The notes: generated by a model not told the origin, from the sequence alone. Shown: positions 8,298-16,899, counted from the first letter of the stretch. The stretch: 38,323 bases of DNA from CAWKAV01 sp963847735 (GCA_963847735.1 CAWKAV010000026.1:1-38323), one strand, 5' to 3'. Translations and numbers: made by a program.

Positions 8298-9965
8298 TTA
8301 TGCTATACAAACAGCACCGGTGTTAGCTGAAGTAACAACCTTGGCATAGCGAGCCAGCCAGCCGGTCTTGATTTTGGCTTCGGGAGCCTGCCAGGCAGCC
8401 CTGCGGCGTTCAAGCTCATCATCAGAAACCAGCAGGTCCAACTTGCGATTCGGGATATCAAGCCGGATCAAATCACCATCTTCGACCAGTGCTATCGGGC
8501 CACCTTCGGCAGCCTCTGGGGAAATATGCCCGATACATGGTCCACGGGTTCCTCCGGAAAAGCGCCCATCGGTAATCAGGGCAACACTGTCACCCAGACC
8601 GAGACCCATCAAGGTCGCAGTCGGGGCAAGCATCTCGCGCATTCCGGGGCCACCTTTCGGCCCCTCATAACGAATCACCACCAGATCTCCGGCCACAACC
8701 TGCCTGCCCATAAGTGCTTCCATGGCAGCCTCTTCAGAATCAAAACAGCGGGCACGACCTTCAAAATTCATCATCTTTTCTGAAACACCAGACTGTTTGA
8801 CTACCGAACCAAGGGGTGCAAGATTGCCAAAAAGAATCGCCAGGCCGCCCTCGGCGCGCACCGGATTATCCACCGGCTGAATCACTTCTTCGTCAACCGA
8901 TGCAACACTCGCGACAATCTCCATAACGGACGGACCGGTCAAAGTCGGGTTGTCATTAATCAGATTGCGCAGTTGGTAAAGAACAGCCGGCACACCTCCA
9001 GCGGTATCAAGATCTTCCATGAAATGCTTGCCGCCCGGATTCATCGATGCCAACTGCGGGGTTTCCCGACCAAGCCGGTCAAACTCTTCCAGAGGCAGAT
9101 CAACACCGGCCTCGTGTGCGATTGACAGCAGGTGCAGCACGGTATTGCTGGAACCGCCCAGGGCGAGATCAACCCGGATGGCGTTCTCAAAGGCGGCACG
9201 GGTCATGATTTGCCGCGGGGTAATCTGCTGGCGCACCAGTTCGACAATACGCTCTCCGCTCGCAAAAGCAATGCGACGCTTTAAAGATGAAACCGCCAGC
9301 GAAGTACCACAGTGCACCAGACTCATACCGAGAGTTTCTGTCAGGATAGCCATCGTGTTGGCCGTGAACAGGCCCTGACAGGACCCGGCAGAAGGACAGG
9401 CGTTGTCCTCGCAAGCCATCAATTCCTGATCGTCAATGACGCCCGCTTTGTACTGGCCCATAGCTTCAAAGGTGTCGGTAACAAATGAGAATTTGCGGCC
9501 TTCGCGTCCAGCCCCGGTCATCATCGGCCCGGCCGTTACCACAAGACAGGGGATGTCGAGACGGGCAGCCGCCATCAGCATACCCGGAGTAATCTTATCG
9601 CAGTTGGTCAACAGGATCAGACCGTCAAGGCGATGCGCTTCAGCAATCGACTCGACCATATCGGCAATCAGTTCACGGGTCGGCAACGAATAGTGCATGC
9701 CGCGATGTCCCATGGCGATACCATCGCACACACCAGGAATCCCGAAAATAAATGCATGGCCTCCCCCGGTATGCACACCTTTTTCAATGAAACGCTCCAG
9801 GTCACGCATGCCGGTGTGCCCGGGGATCAGGTCGGTGAACGAAGACGCAATACCAATAAAAGGTTTATCCATTTGTTGCTGTGGGACACCGGTTCCCTTC
9901 AGCAATGCACGGTGAGGTGTGCGCTCAAAGCCCTGAGTGATGGCGCTGCTGCGTTTTTGGGACAT
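8298..9965 (-). CDS. ilvD: Dihydroxy-acid dehydratase
   Basis: IlvD dehydrates the dihydroxy acids to 2-oxo acids in valine, isoleucine and, via 2-oxoisovalerate, leucine synthesis. The 555-residue product has the iron-sulfur motifs NCDKITPGML (Cys122) and ACPSAGSC (Cys190 and Cys196). The site that holds a cysteine in [2Fe-2S]-type relatives reads IPGH here (about 47-50), so an E. coli-like oxygen-sensitive [4Fe-4S] form is more likely, which would suit an anaerobe. The ATG follows AAGGAGGAC and a second AAGG stretch. It is the first gene of the ilv run behind the promoter at 10020-10048. Confidence 0.97.
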   Translation of the reverse strand: MSQKRSSAITQGFERTPHRALLKGTGVPQQQMDKPFIGIASSFTDLIPGHTGMRDLERFIEKGVHTGGGHAFIFGIPGVCDGIAMGHRGMHYSLPTRELIADMVESIAEAHRLDGLILLTNCDKITPGMLMAAARLDIPCLVVTAGPMMTGAGREGRKFSFVTDTFEAMGQYKAGVIDDQELMACEDNACPSAGSCQGLFTANTMAILTETLGMSLVHCGTSLAVSSLKRRIAFASGERIVELVRQQITPRQIMTRAAFENAIRVDLALGGSSNTVLHLLSIAHEAGVDLPLEEFDRLGRETPQLASMNPGGKHFMEDLDTAGGVPAVLYQLRNLINDNPTLTGPSVMEIVASVASVDEEVIQPVDNPVRAEGGLAILFGNLAPLGSVVKQSGVSEKMMNFEGRARCFDSEEAAMEALMGRQVVAGDLVVIRYEGPKGGPGMREMLAPTATLMGLGLGDSVALITDGRFSGGTRGPCIGHISPEAAEGGPIALVEDGDLIRLDIPNRKLDLLVSDDELERRRAAWQAPEAKIKTGWLARYAKVVTSANTGAVCIA

Positions 9966-10019
9966 TTCCTTAAGTCCTCCTTTAATCAGACTCTTTTTTT
10001 AGCCGTTAGCGTATCTGGC

Positions 10020-10048
10020 TTTATACCTGTGGAGACTTGCAAGGTAAA
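10020..10048 (-). promoter_or_regulatory. Promoter of the ilvD-led operon
   Basis: On the minus strand TTTACC (10043-10048) and TATAAA (10020-10025) are separated by 17 bases and lie just downstream of a strong terminator, 55 bases before ilvD. No T-box or leader-peptide attenuator was seen in the short leader. Confidence 0.6.
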
Positions 10049-10050
10049 GG

Positions 10051-10103
10051 GCAAAAAGAAAAAAACGGGCCACTCCCATGCCCAGACTGGCAAAAGTGGC
10101 CCG
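10051..10103 (-). terminator. Intrinsic terminator after the DUF465 gene
   Basis: The minus strand has perfect nine-base arms CGGGCCACT (10095-10103) and AGTGGCCCG (10066-10074) with a 20-base loop, followed directly by TTTTTTTCTTTTTG. It ends the uppS-cdsA-dxr-rseP-tsaB-DUF465 run and separates it from ilvD. Confidence 0.88.
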
Positions 10104-10153
10104 ATAATTATTTGAGGGGCAGAATGAAACAACCCTTTTTTCAGTGCGTTAAC

Positions 10154-10375
10154 TTATTGGCGAAAATCGCGGAGCATTGCCTCCATCTCGTCTTTTCCCG
10201 CCAGCTTCAACTTTTGAACCTTCTTCCGTTCAAGATCAGCCTCATCCGAGAGGTAGACCATTTCTTCGTATTCCTGCAATTTTTTCTCAAAGAGCACATG
10301 TTCTTCGTGCAACTTGCGGAAGCGGGGGCTTTCTTCACTCAAACGCTGGATCAACTCCTGGTCCTTCTCTACCAT
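10154..10375 (-). CDS. DUF465 (YdcH-like) small coiled-coil protein
   Basis: This 73-residue charged protein has the layout of the DUF465/YdcH family: a helical hairpin beginning QELIQRLSEESPRFRKLHEE, then a KKLQEYE stretch and a conserved basic ERKKVQKLKLAGKDE segment before the C-terminus. The family is small, cytoplasmic and of unknown function. The start was chosen at the ATG that follows AGGAGGTGCTT; an in-frame GTG two codons earlier lies inside that ribosome binding site and is unlikely. It is the last gene before a strong terminator and probably shares the tsaB transcript. Confidence 0.85.
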   Translation of the reverse strand: MVEKDQELIQRLSEESPRFRKLHEEHVLFEKKLQEYEEMVYLSDEADLERKKVQKLKLAGKDEMEAMLRDFRQ

Positions 10376-10461
10376 AAGCACCTCCTGAGATTAAAGGATG
10401 GAATAAATGAACGGTCTATGAAAAATAACGAACGCGAGACAGGCTTGTCAACTGGAATTCC

Positions 10462-11151
10462 CTATAATCGCCAATTAAGTTCAGCTTCGGATGGACGCAA
10501 ATATGCGGGCATCAACTCATCCGCCGAAAGAGTACGACCAGCATCCCATTCACGCAGAGCAAGAGCGGCGGCCGCGCCGGCCCTTGGCAAATTTAAAAAA
10601 GCCGGTGCAAAGTGCGCTCGGCCGGCCAGTTGTCTTACAATCAAAGGTCTGTAGACAAGAGTTCCATTGCCGACAAATAAAGTCTCGCCCGCAATTTCAG
10701 ACAAAAGTTTTTCCGGTTTAACCACCCGTTCTTCGGCAACAGGCTGCGGATAACCAGCTTCCCAATTGAATTGAGCAGTATAGACTTCCTGCTTGCGGGC
10801 ATCCAGCATAACGCAGACAGGAAACTTTGCAAAAGGGAGTTGCATGGCGAGACACTGTAACGAAGATATGCCGAGTAACGGGGAGTCGATTGCCAGTGAC
10901 AAACCTTTAGCCGTTGCCAGTCCCACTCTCAGCCCGGTGAAAGAACCAGGTCCCCTGACTACAGCAATCGCATCCAGATCGCCCCTGTCAATCTCGGCTC
11001 TTGCAAGCAGATCCTCGATCGTTTGCAGAAGCCATTCCGTTGGTGTTTTACGGACGTCCAGATTAATCTCAGCCAGAACGAGCTGACCATCAGAGATGGC
11101 CAGGCTACCAGCAGGTGAAGCGGTCTGGATAGTCAGAAGGATTGGCGGCAT
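10462..11151 (-). CDS. tsaB: tRNA threonylcarbamoyladenosine synthesis protein TsaB
   Basis: TsaB is the inactive ASKHA-fold partner of TsaD in forming the t6A37 modification of ANN-decoding tRNAs. The 229-residue product has the family N-terminus ILLTIQTASPAGSLAI and the hallmark VVRGPGSFTGLRVGLATAKGL (read near residues 63-84), and no metal-binding HxxxH motif, which distinguishes it from TsaD. The length is normal. The gene begins one base after the rseP stop and so belongs to the uppS-cdsA-dxr-rseP run. Confidence 0.93.
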   Translation of the reverse strand: MPPILLTIQTASPAGSLAISDGQLVLAEINLDVRKTPTEWLLQTIEDLLARAEIDRGDLDAIAVVRGPGSFTGLRVGLATAKGLSLAIDSPLLGISSLQCLAMQLPFAKFPVCVMLDARKQEVYTAQFNWEAGYPQPVAEERVVKPEKLLSEIAGETLFVGNGTLVYRPLIVRQLAGRAHFAPAFLNLPRAGAAAALALREWDAGRTLSADELMPAYLRPSEAELNWRL

Positions 11152-11152
11152 G

Positions 11153-12475
11153 TCAACTTCCTATCATGCGGACAATATCGTTATAAAAGGCCAGGACCAT
11201 CAACAGAATCAATAATATCAGGCCAATCTGTTGTGCCCATTCCCGGGCTCGAAGAGTGAGAGGACGACGGAAAACCAGTTCAAATGTATAGAAAAACAGA
11301 TGACCACCATCCAGAATCGGGATCGGCAGCAGGTTGAGAATACCCAGTTGGATGCTCAGGAAAGCCAGAACACTCAGAATACTTGATATATCGGTCTGCG
11401 CCGCCTGTCCGGCAATTTGGACTACAGTGATCGGGCCGCCAATGTTGCTGGTCGAGACATGACCGGAAAACAATTTCTGGATAAAGACCAAGGTCAGCTC
11501 AATCAGATCCATGGTGCGTTCGGCGCCGGCCACGATTGCCCTGCCAGGAGGAAAGCGCTTGAAGATCGTCTCCTGATACGGAGCAACGCCAATCAGATAT
11601 TCATCCTTGCCATCCATTTTTTTGGGTACGATTTCAAACGTGAGTTTCCGTGAATCACGTTCGATGACAACAGTCACTGGCCGCGCACCGATCTCCTGAA
11701 TGACAACCTTGAGATCATACCACGAAACAATTTCATGCTCACCGATGGAAAGGATTCTGTCTTTTTCTTTCAGGCCGGCCTCAATCGCCGGCATCGCCGG
11801 TGCCAGTCCGCCGATCACAGCAGCCTGTCCCGGGAGCAGGCCGATTGACTGTAACCCCTCAAGGGCACCGTTTTCAGGGGCAATGGTCAGGGTTGCCATG
11901 CCATCATTACGATCTATGGTAAATATTATCGGTTCTCCGGCACTGTTCACCAAAGCCGGGCCGGTGTCTGTCCAGGTCGCTACATCCAATCCGCTGATTT
12001 TGATAATACAATCACCGTTTTGGAAGCCGCCCTTTTCAGCTTCCGACCCCGGAACGACATAACCGATGCAAGGGGGTTCTTCAAGATAGGCCGGCAGATT
12101 AATACCGACCAGATAAGCAAGTGGCAAAATTATGAACGGCAAAGCAAGATTCATGATCGGACCTGCCGCAACTATTGCCATGCGCCGGGGAATTGATTTT
12201 TTAGAAAATGAGCGATGTTCTTCCTCGCCATCAATCTCAGCGCTTTCTCCCTGGTCACCGCCCCCTTCGCCAAGCATCTGCACATAGCCGCCGAGGGGTA
12301 TGGCGCAGATCATATATTCCGTTTCACCGTACTGCCGGGACAACAGACGAGGGCCAAAACCCAGCGAGAATTTAAGGACTTTGACACCACAGAACTTGGC
12401 GACACAGAAGTGGCCAAGTTCATGGACAAAGACCAGAATGCCCAGCATGATAATGCCCGCAGCAATAGTAATCAC
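11153..12475 (-). CDS. rseP: Site-2 intramembrane zinc metalloprotease RseP
   Basis: RseP cuts anti-sigma factors and signal peptide remnants inside the inner membrane. The 440-residue protein has the first transmembrane segment with the zinc motif HELGH (His18, Glu19, His22), two PDZ-like regions between roughly 120 and 300, and the late transmembrane motif LNLLPIPILDGGHL that supplies the third zinc ligand. This layout matches RseP/MmpA. It overlaps dxr by four bases (ATGA) upstream. The neighbours uppS, cdsA and dxr are its usual companions in bacteria. Which anti-sigma factor it cleaves cannot be told from here. Confidence 0.95.
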   Translation of the reverse strand: MITIAAGIIMLGILVFVHELGHFCVAKFCGVKVLKFSLGFGPRLLSRQYGETEYMICAIPLGGYVQMLGEGGGDQGESAEIDGEEEHRSFSKKSIPRRMAIVAAGPIMNLALPFIILPLAYLVGINLPAYLEEPPCIGYVVPGSEAEKGGFQNGDCIIKISGLDVATWTDTGPALVNSAGEPIIFTIDRNDGMATLTIAPENGALEGLQSIGLLPGQAAVIGGLAPAMPAIEAGLKEKDRILSIGEHEIVSWYDLKVVIQEIGARPVTVVIERDSRKLTFEIVPKKMDGKDEYLIGVAPYQETIFKRFPPGRAIVAGAERTMDLIELTLVFIQKLFSGHVSTSNIGGPITVVQIAGQAAQTDISSILSVLAFLSIQLGILNLLPIPILDGGHLFFYTFELVFRRPLTLRAREWAQQIGLILLILLMVLAFYNDIVRMIGS

Positions 12476-13644
12476 TTATAGGAAACTCCCTCTATTTCGA
12501 GAATAACGTCTTGAGCTGTTTTGCGTGACCAGGAGTCGGCAGCAAGAATCTGCTCCAGGCTGGACGCCGCACTGACTGTATGCTTTTCCACAACCGCTGC
12601 GATCACCCGGGGAATGTCAAGAAAGCCGATTTTCTCCTGCAGGAAGGCTTCTACGGCAAGTTCGTTGGCGGCATTCAAAACCGCCGGGACAGTACCGCCG
12701 CGCAGAATAGCATCGTAGGCCAGCCCGAGACAGGGGAAACATTGTCGATCGGGCAAGGCAAAATGCAGCTGGCCAATCCGACACAGATCAAGTGAGGGCA
12801 AATCCAGACTCAACCGCTCCGGGTAGGTCAAGGCATAGGCGATCGGCATTTTCATATCAGGGATGCCGAGTTGCGCAATGAGCGCGCCATCGACGTACTC
12901 CACCATGGAATGCACAATACTTTCCGGGTGGATATGAACAGCAATTCTTTCAACAGGAATATCGAATAACCAGTGCGCTTCAATGACTTCCAGCCCCTTG
13001 TTCATCATGGTAGCCGAATCAATCGTGACCTTTCGACCCATTGTCCAGCTAGGATGGGCTAGAGCGTCCATGGGAGTCACTTCCACCAGGTCATCGAGGG
13101 ACCAATTGCGAAATGGCCCGCCGGACGCCGTCAGGATAAGACGACGCACATCCTTTTTTCGGTGACCTTTCAGCGACTGGAAAATAGCTGAGTGCTCACT
13201 ATCAACCGGGAAGAGCTGACATCTTGACCTGGCGACCGCCGCCATGACCAATTCACCGGCGATGACAAGAGTTTCCTTGTTGGCAAGAGCCACATCCCTG
13301 CCCGCTTCAATCGCTGCAAGAGTCGGTTCGAGACCGGCGGCACCGACAATCGCCGAGACGACCATATCAACGGTCGTCTCGGCGGCGCACGCAACCAGCC
13401 CTTCTGTTCCGAAAAGTACACGGGGACCGTTGGAACCAATACGCTCCCGAAGACGCTGCGCATTTTCCCGGTCGGGAACGGCGACGACCATCGGACGGAA
13501 GCGCATAATTTGCTCTTCAAGCAAGGCCAGGTTCCGCCCGGCTGTGAGCGCGACAACCTGAAAGCAGCCCGGGTGCTCCGCCACAATCTCCAGAGTGTTC
13601 ACTCCGATAGAGCCAGTGGAACCAAGTACGGCCAATCGTTTCAT
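12472..13644 (-). CDS. dxr: 1-deoxy-D-xylulose 5-phosphate reductoisomerase
   Basis: Dxr makes 2-C-methyl-D-erythritol 4-phosphate in the non-mevalonate isoprenoid pathway, which feeds the UppS product downstream. From the chosen start the product is 390 residues, with the NADPH motif LGSTGSIG (about 6-13), the metal and substrate region VDSEHSAIFQ, the SGGPF motif and the flexible-loop region HPSWTMGRKVTIDSA. The ATG at 13644 overlaps the cdsA stop as ATGA, the typical coupled arrangement; an in-frame ATG at 13656 would add four residues. rseP follows with another four-base overlap. Confidence 0.96.
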   Translation of the reverse strand: MKRLAVLGSTGSIGVNTLEIVAEHPGCFQVVALTAGRNLALLEEQIMRFRPMVVAVPDRENAQRLRERIGSNGPRVLFGTEGLVACAAETTVDMVVSAIVGAAGLEPTLAAIEAGRDVALANKETLVIAGELVMAAVARSRCQLFPVDSEHSAIFQSLKGHRKKDVRRLILTASGGPFRNWSLDDLVEVTPMDALAHPSWTMGRKVTIDSATMMNKGLEVIEAHWLFDIPVERIAVHIHPESIVHSMVEYVDGALIAQLGIPDMKMPIAYALTYPERLSLDLPSLDLCRIGQLHFALPDRQCFPCLGLAYDAILRGGTVPAVLNAANELAVEAFLQEKIGFLDIPRVIAAVVEKHTVSAASSLEQILAADSWSRKTAQDVILEIEGVSYK

Positions 13645-14456
13645 GCAAACACCCATACGGCGTAATAATATGTCACAGGGAAAGCGAACAGAAGGCTGTC
13701 AAGTCGATCAAGAATACCGCCATGTCCGGGGATGAGAGCTCCCGAGTCTTTTACTCCAAAGCTCCGCTTCAACAGCGACTCAACCAGGTCGCCGAGTTGG
13801 CTGAAAGCACCAACACCGAGACCGAGCAGGAGAACATCCACCATACTTAACTCTGCAAAAAACCACAGTTTGCAGAAAATTGCGCCAAGCACACCGCCCA
13901 CGAGTCCACCCAAAGAGCCTTCAATGCTTTTTTTGGGGCTGACGGCTTCATAGAGTCGGTGCTTCCCCCACTTCCTGCCGACAAAATAGGCCAGGCTGTC
14001 ACTTGCCATGACAACAAACAGGACAAGAAAAATCCAGTCGCGACCCGATGGCAAAAAGCGCAAAAGGACGGCATGCGTCAGCAACAGAGGAACATACAGC
14101 AACCCAAACAAACTGATCGCCAGATCACGGCTGACTGTCTGCATGTTCTGGAACCGAAAGAGATAAACAAGGCAGAGAAACAGGCACGGCAGCACAATGC
14201 TCAAAAGTAGAAAATGGGTGCTGGACGCGTAGGCCAGACCGCCCGAAAAGAGGACACCTGCCGCAACGGAAAGAGAGCTTTCCAAGCGGCGCTGCACAGG
14301 CAATGCCATGCGGTAAAACTCATGCAGGGCCAGGGCAATGATAAGAAACAGCAATCCGGCAAATAGTCCATGGGTCAAGTAAAGCACGCAGAGGACCAGT
14401 AAAGGGAGGGCGATCAGAGATGTTACAATGCGTTGATTAATGACGATCCCCCCCAC
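13641..14456 (-). CDS. cdsA: Phosphatidate cytidylyltransferase
   Basis: CdsA makes CDP-diacylglycerol, the precursor for PssA and other phospholipid enzymes, in the inner membrane. The product is a chain of hydrophobic segments ending with the CDP-diacylglycerol synthase signature: SPKKSIEGSLGGL, then GDLVESLLKRSFGVKDSGALIPGHGGILDRLDSLLFA. These motifs are read as separate blocks near residues 180-260. The start is uncertain. GTG at 14456 gives 271 residues. ATT at 14441, which overlaps the uppS stop and has GGGGGGA five bases upstream, would give 266. The ATG at 14549 lies far inside uppS and is unlikely. Confidence 0.9.
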   Translation of the reverse strand: MGGIVINQRIVTSLIALPLLVLCVLYLTHGLFAGLLFLIIALALHEFYRMALPVQRRLESSLSVAAGVLFSGGLAYASSTHFLLLSIVLPCLFLCLVYLFRFQNMQTVSRDLAISLFGLLYVPLLLTHAVLLRFLPSGRDWIFLVLFVVMASDSLAYFVGRKWGKHRLYEAVSPKKSIEGSLGGLVGGVLGAIFCKLWFFAELSMVDVLLLGLGVGAFSQLGDLVESLLKRSFGVKDSGALIPGHGGILDRLDSLLFAFPVTYYYAVWVFA

Positions 14457-15189
14457 CGCCGACTTCACTGTCGCGCAGTTGTGCACCTGTGAGCCCGAAG
14501 CGTCTCTGACGACGGCTGTACTCTTCAATCGCCAGCAACAACTGATCACGTGAGAAATCAGGCCAGAGGGCTTCCGTGAAGTACAATTCCGTATAGGCCA
14601 TCTGCCAAAGCAGGAAGTTACTGATACGCATCTCCCCGCTGGTCCTGATCAACAGGTCAGGGTCAGGGATTGCCTGTGTATCGAGGGCGGCCTCAATATC
14701 GCTCTCGGCAAGATCATCGACCTTCAACTCGCCACAAGCAATCTGGCGACCAAGCTTCTGCATGGCCCGGGTCAATTCATTACGGGATCCATAAGATAGC
14801 GCCAGATTCAGGACCATGCGCTCATTATTGGCAGTTTTCTTCATGATATCTTTGAGAATTTTACTAATTGATTTCGGCAGGCGCTCCAGTTCCCCAATCG
14901 CCATGAGTCGAATGCCCCGCTTCTGGAGTTGACTCAGCTCCTTTTTCAGAAAAGTACCCAGCAACCCCATCAATGCCTCAACTTCATCCTGAGGACGCCC
15001 CCAGTTCTCCGAACTGAATGCATAGAGTGTCAGGTAACGGATTCCCAGTTCCATACATTCATCGACGATGACCTGGACCGATTCCACTCCTTTACGATGC
15101 CCGAGGATCCGCGGCAGACAACGCTGTTCTGCCCAACGACCGTTGCCATCCATAATTATTGCGAGGTGTGATGGAATCTGCATAAACAA
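14437..15189 (-). CDS. uppS: Isoprenyl transferase (undecaprenyl diphosphate synthase)
   Basis: UppS extends farnesyl diphosphate with isopentenyl units to undecaprenyl diphosphate, the lipid carrier for peptidoglycan and O-antigen. The 250-residue length fits the cis-prenyltransferase family. It shows the P-loop-like HLAIIMDGNGRWAEQR with the catalytic Asp, the substrate motif LTLYAFSSENWGRP, and the C-terminal DLLIRTSGEMRISNFLLWQ. MQIPSH two codons later is an equally possible start. It opens the uppS-cdsA-dxr-rseP-tsaB run. Its stop lies inside the proposed start region of cdsA. Confidence 0.96.
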   Translation of the reverse strand: MFMQIPSHLAIIMDGNGRWAEQRCLPRILGHRKGVESVQVIVDECMELGIRYLTLYAFSSENWGRPQDEVEALMGLLGTFLKKELSQLQKRGIRLMAIGELERLPKSISKILKDIMKKTANNERMVLNLALSYGSRNELTRAMQKLGRQIACGELKVDDLAESDIEAALDTQAIPDPDLLIRTSGEMRISNFLLWQMAYTELYFTEALWPDFSRDQLLLAIEEYSRRQRRFGLTGAQLRDSEVGGGGDRH

Positions 15190-15389
15190 AGATGTCCCGG
15201 GAAGGAGATGATGATCGTCAAAATATCACATTTGAATCTGCGGGTAAATGGAGGATCAAGCGTAAGTGCTTGGGCTGAATGTGTATTTCAACACTCAAAA
15301 TGGCACCCATGACATTTTTGGTGGTTTGGAGGTGCTCTAACTATTCAATAAACTGGACTATTTACCAATTTCCTCTGATAGCTTACGGC
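15190..15389. other. Unexplained AT-richer spacer between the ferredoxin terminator and uppS
   Basis: About 200 bases without a convincing gene. It contains a plus-strand 34-codon frame (15208-15312) right behind AAGGAG, but that site touches the start codon, and I do not call it a gene. A promoter for uppS should lie here. The texture, with TGGCACCCATG and matching GGTGC/GCACC pieces, is unlike the neighbouring spacers and could be a remnant of a dispersed repeat; this is a guess. Confidence 0.25.
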
Positions 15390-15420
15390 AAAAAAGAAAA
15401 GGGCACCCGACAGGTGCCCT
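15390..15420 (-). terminator. Intrinsic terminator after the ferredoxin gene
   Basis: On the minus strand perfect arms AGGGCACC (15413-15420) and GGTGCCCT (15400-15407) enclose a five-base loop and are followed by TTTCTTTTTTG. It starts five bases after the ferredoxin stop and closes the rpsB-tsf-pyrH-frr-ferredoxin transcript. Confidence 0.9.
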
Positions 15421-15424
15421 GGCA

Positions 15425-15583
15425 TTAATCGATAATCGCAGCAACCGGGCAGGTATCCACACAGGCCCGACATTCCGTACACTCTTCGGTAATTGTATAA
15501 ATCTCGTCTGATTCAACAATGGCACCGACCGGGCAGGACTCAATACAGGTGCCACAGGCGATACACTCTTCAGTTATCTTCAT
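15425..15583 (-). CDS. 2[4Fe-4S] ferredoxin
   Basis: This 52-residue protein is a bacterial-type ferredoxin carrying two cluster motifs: Cys7-x2-Cys10-x2-Cys13-x3-Cys17-Pro and Cys35-x2-Cys38-x2-Cys41-x3-Cys45-Pro. It would be a soluble low-potential electron carrier in the cytoplasm. The ATG at 15583 has GGGAGG about ten bases upstream. It lies 31 bases after frr and just before a strong terminator, so it is probably the last gene of the translation operon. Its redox partner cannot be inferred from the neighbours. Confidence 0.93.
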   Translation of the reverse strand: MKITEECIACGTCIESCPVGAIVESDEIYTITEECTECRACVDTCPVAAIID

Positions 15584-15614
15584 ACGAATAAAGCCTCCCA
15601 GAAACTGGCAGAGA

Positions 15615-16172
15615 TCATATCTCCATCAAGTCTTTTTCTTTATCTGCCATCACTTTGTCTATACGTGCCACATAATCATCGGTCACGTCCTGGATTTCCT
15701 TCTCGCCGCGCTTCAACTCATCCTCGGTGATTTCTTTGTCTTTCACGAGTTTCTTCAGGGTGTCATTAGCCTCACGACGAACATTACGAATTGCGATTTT
15801 GGCTTCTTCGCCGAGACGTTTGACCTGCTTGACCATCTCCTTACGACGCTCCTCGGTCAACGGCGGGAACACCAGACGAATAAGCTGACCGTCGGAAGAG
15901 GGATTCAGACCGAGATCAGCCTTAAGAATGGCTTTTTCTATTTCACCAGTCAGATTTCTCTCCCATGGTTGAATCGTAATCAGTCGCGGTTCGGGAACAG
16001 CCAGGGCACCAACCTGATTAAGCGGTGTCGGAGTACCGTAATAATCAACCCGGATATCGTCGAGAAGAGCAAGGGAGGCGCGCCCGGTTCTAACTTTTCT
16101 CAAGTCGTGCCTGAACGATTCCAGGGCTTTGACCATCCCGGCACTGGCCTTGGCTTTGACTTCAGCAATCAT
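15615..16172 (-). CDS. frr: Ribosome recycling factor
   Basis: RRF, with EF-G, splits the ribosome after termination. From MIAEVKAKASAGM the product is 185 residues, the usual length, with the conserved FRHDLRKVRTGRAS stretch (about 22-35), VDYYGTPTPLNQVG, and LGLNPSSDGQLIRLVFPPLTEERRK read in two blocks near 95-120. The longer frame upstream adds 16 residues inside pyrH and is unlikely. The start lies four bases after the pyrH stop, so translation is coupled. A ferredoxin gene follows 31 bases downstream. Confidence 0.97.
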   Translation of the reverse strand: MIAEVKAKASAGMVKALESFRHDLRKVRTGRASLALLDDIRVDYYGTPTPLNQVGALAVPEPRLITIQPWERNLTGEIEKAILKADLGLNPSSDGQLIRLVFPPLTEERRKEMVKQVKRLGEEAKIAIRNVRREANDTLKKLVKDKEITEDELKRGEKEIQDVTDDYVARIDKVMADKEKDLMEI

Positions 16173-16176
16173 GGCA

Positions 16177-16899
16177 TCATTCTCCTTTGACAAGGGTTCC
16201 GATCTGCTCACCACAAACAACTCTCTTGATGTTACCGTTTCTGGTCAGATCAAACACTATAATCGGCAGTTTATTATCCATACAGAGAGAGATGGCTGTA
16301 GAGTCCATAACTTTCAGCCCCTGCTTAAGCACGTCCAGATAAGTCAACTGGTCATACTTGACCGCATTCTTATCTTTGTTGGGATCGGCATTGTAAACAC
16401 CATCAACCTTGGTCGCTTTAAGGATGATCTCGGCACCGATTTCTATGGCGCGCAGGCTGGCGGCTGTATCAGTTGTAAAAAACGGGTTACCGGTACCAGC
16501 ACCAAAAATAACCACTCGTCCTTTTTCAAGGTGACGAACAGCCCTGCGTCGAATGTACGGCTCGGCTATCTCCTGCATTTCAATAGCCGACTGAACCCTG
16601 GTGATCACGCCAGCCTTCTCAAGGGCATCCTGCAAGGCGAGGCTGTTCATGACTGTTGCCAGCATCCCCATATAATCGGCACTGGCCCGATCCATGCCCA
16701 TGGAAGAAGCAGCAACACCACGAAAAATGTTGCCGCCTCCAATGACAATGGCGATTTCGAGACCGAGGTCCACAACCTCTCGAATTTCAGCGGCAATCCC
16801 TCTGATGATATCAGGATCGATACCATAGCCTTGTTTCCCAGCCAAAGCTTCGCCACTGAGTTTGAGCAATATGCGTTTGTAACAGGGTTGATCTGCCAT
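16177..16899 (-). CDS. pyrH: Uridylate (UMP) kinase
   Basis: PyrH phosphorylates UMP to UDP and belongs to the amino acid kinase fold, not the P-loop kinases. The 240-residue product has KRILLKLSGEALAG near the N-terminus, the GGGNIFRG loop (about 53-60), and GTGNPFFTTDTAASLRA in the nucleotide site. The family forms hexamers controlled by GTP and UTP. It sits between tsf and frr in the conserved rpsB-tsf-pyrH-frr order. Its product is used by pyrG, also in this window. Confidence 0.97.
   Translation of the reverse strand: MADQPCYKRILLKLSGEALAGKQGYGIDPDIIRGIAAEIREVVDLGLEIAIVIGGGNIFRGVAASSMGMDRASADYMGMLATVMNSLALQDALEKAGVITRVQSAIEMQEIAEPYIRRRAVRHLEKGRVVIFGAGTGNPFFTTDTAASLRAIEIGAEIILKATKVDGVYNADPNKDKNAVKYDQLTYLDVLKQGLKVMDSTAISLCMDNKLPIIVFDLTRNGNIKRVVCGEQIGTLVKGE

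Noticed and set aside
9966..10019. T-box or attenuator ahead of ilvD
   Set aside because: The leader after the promoter is only about 45 bases, with no T-box core and no alternative hairpins.
15208..15312. 34-codon plus-strand small ORF behind AAGGAG
   Set aside because: The site abuts the first ATG and leaves only three bases before the second; no family match and no promoter seen.
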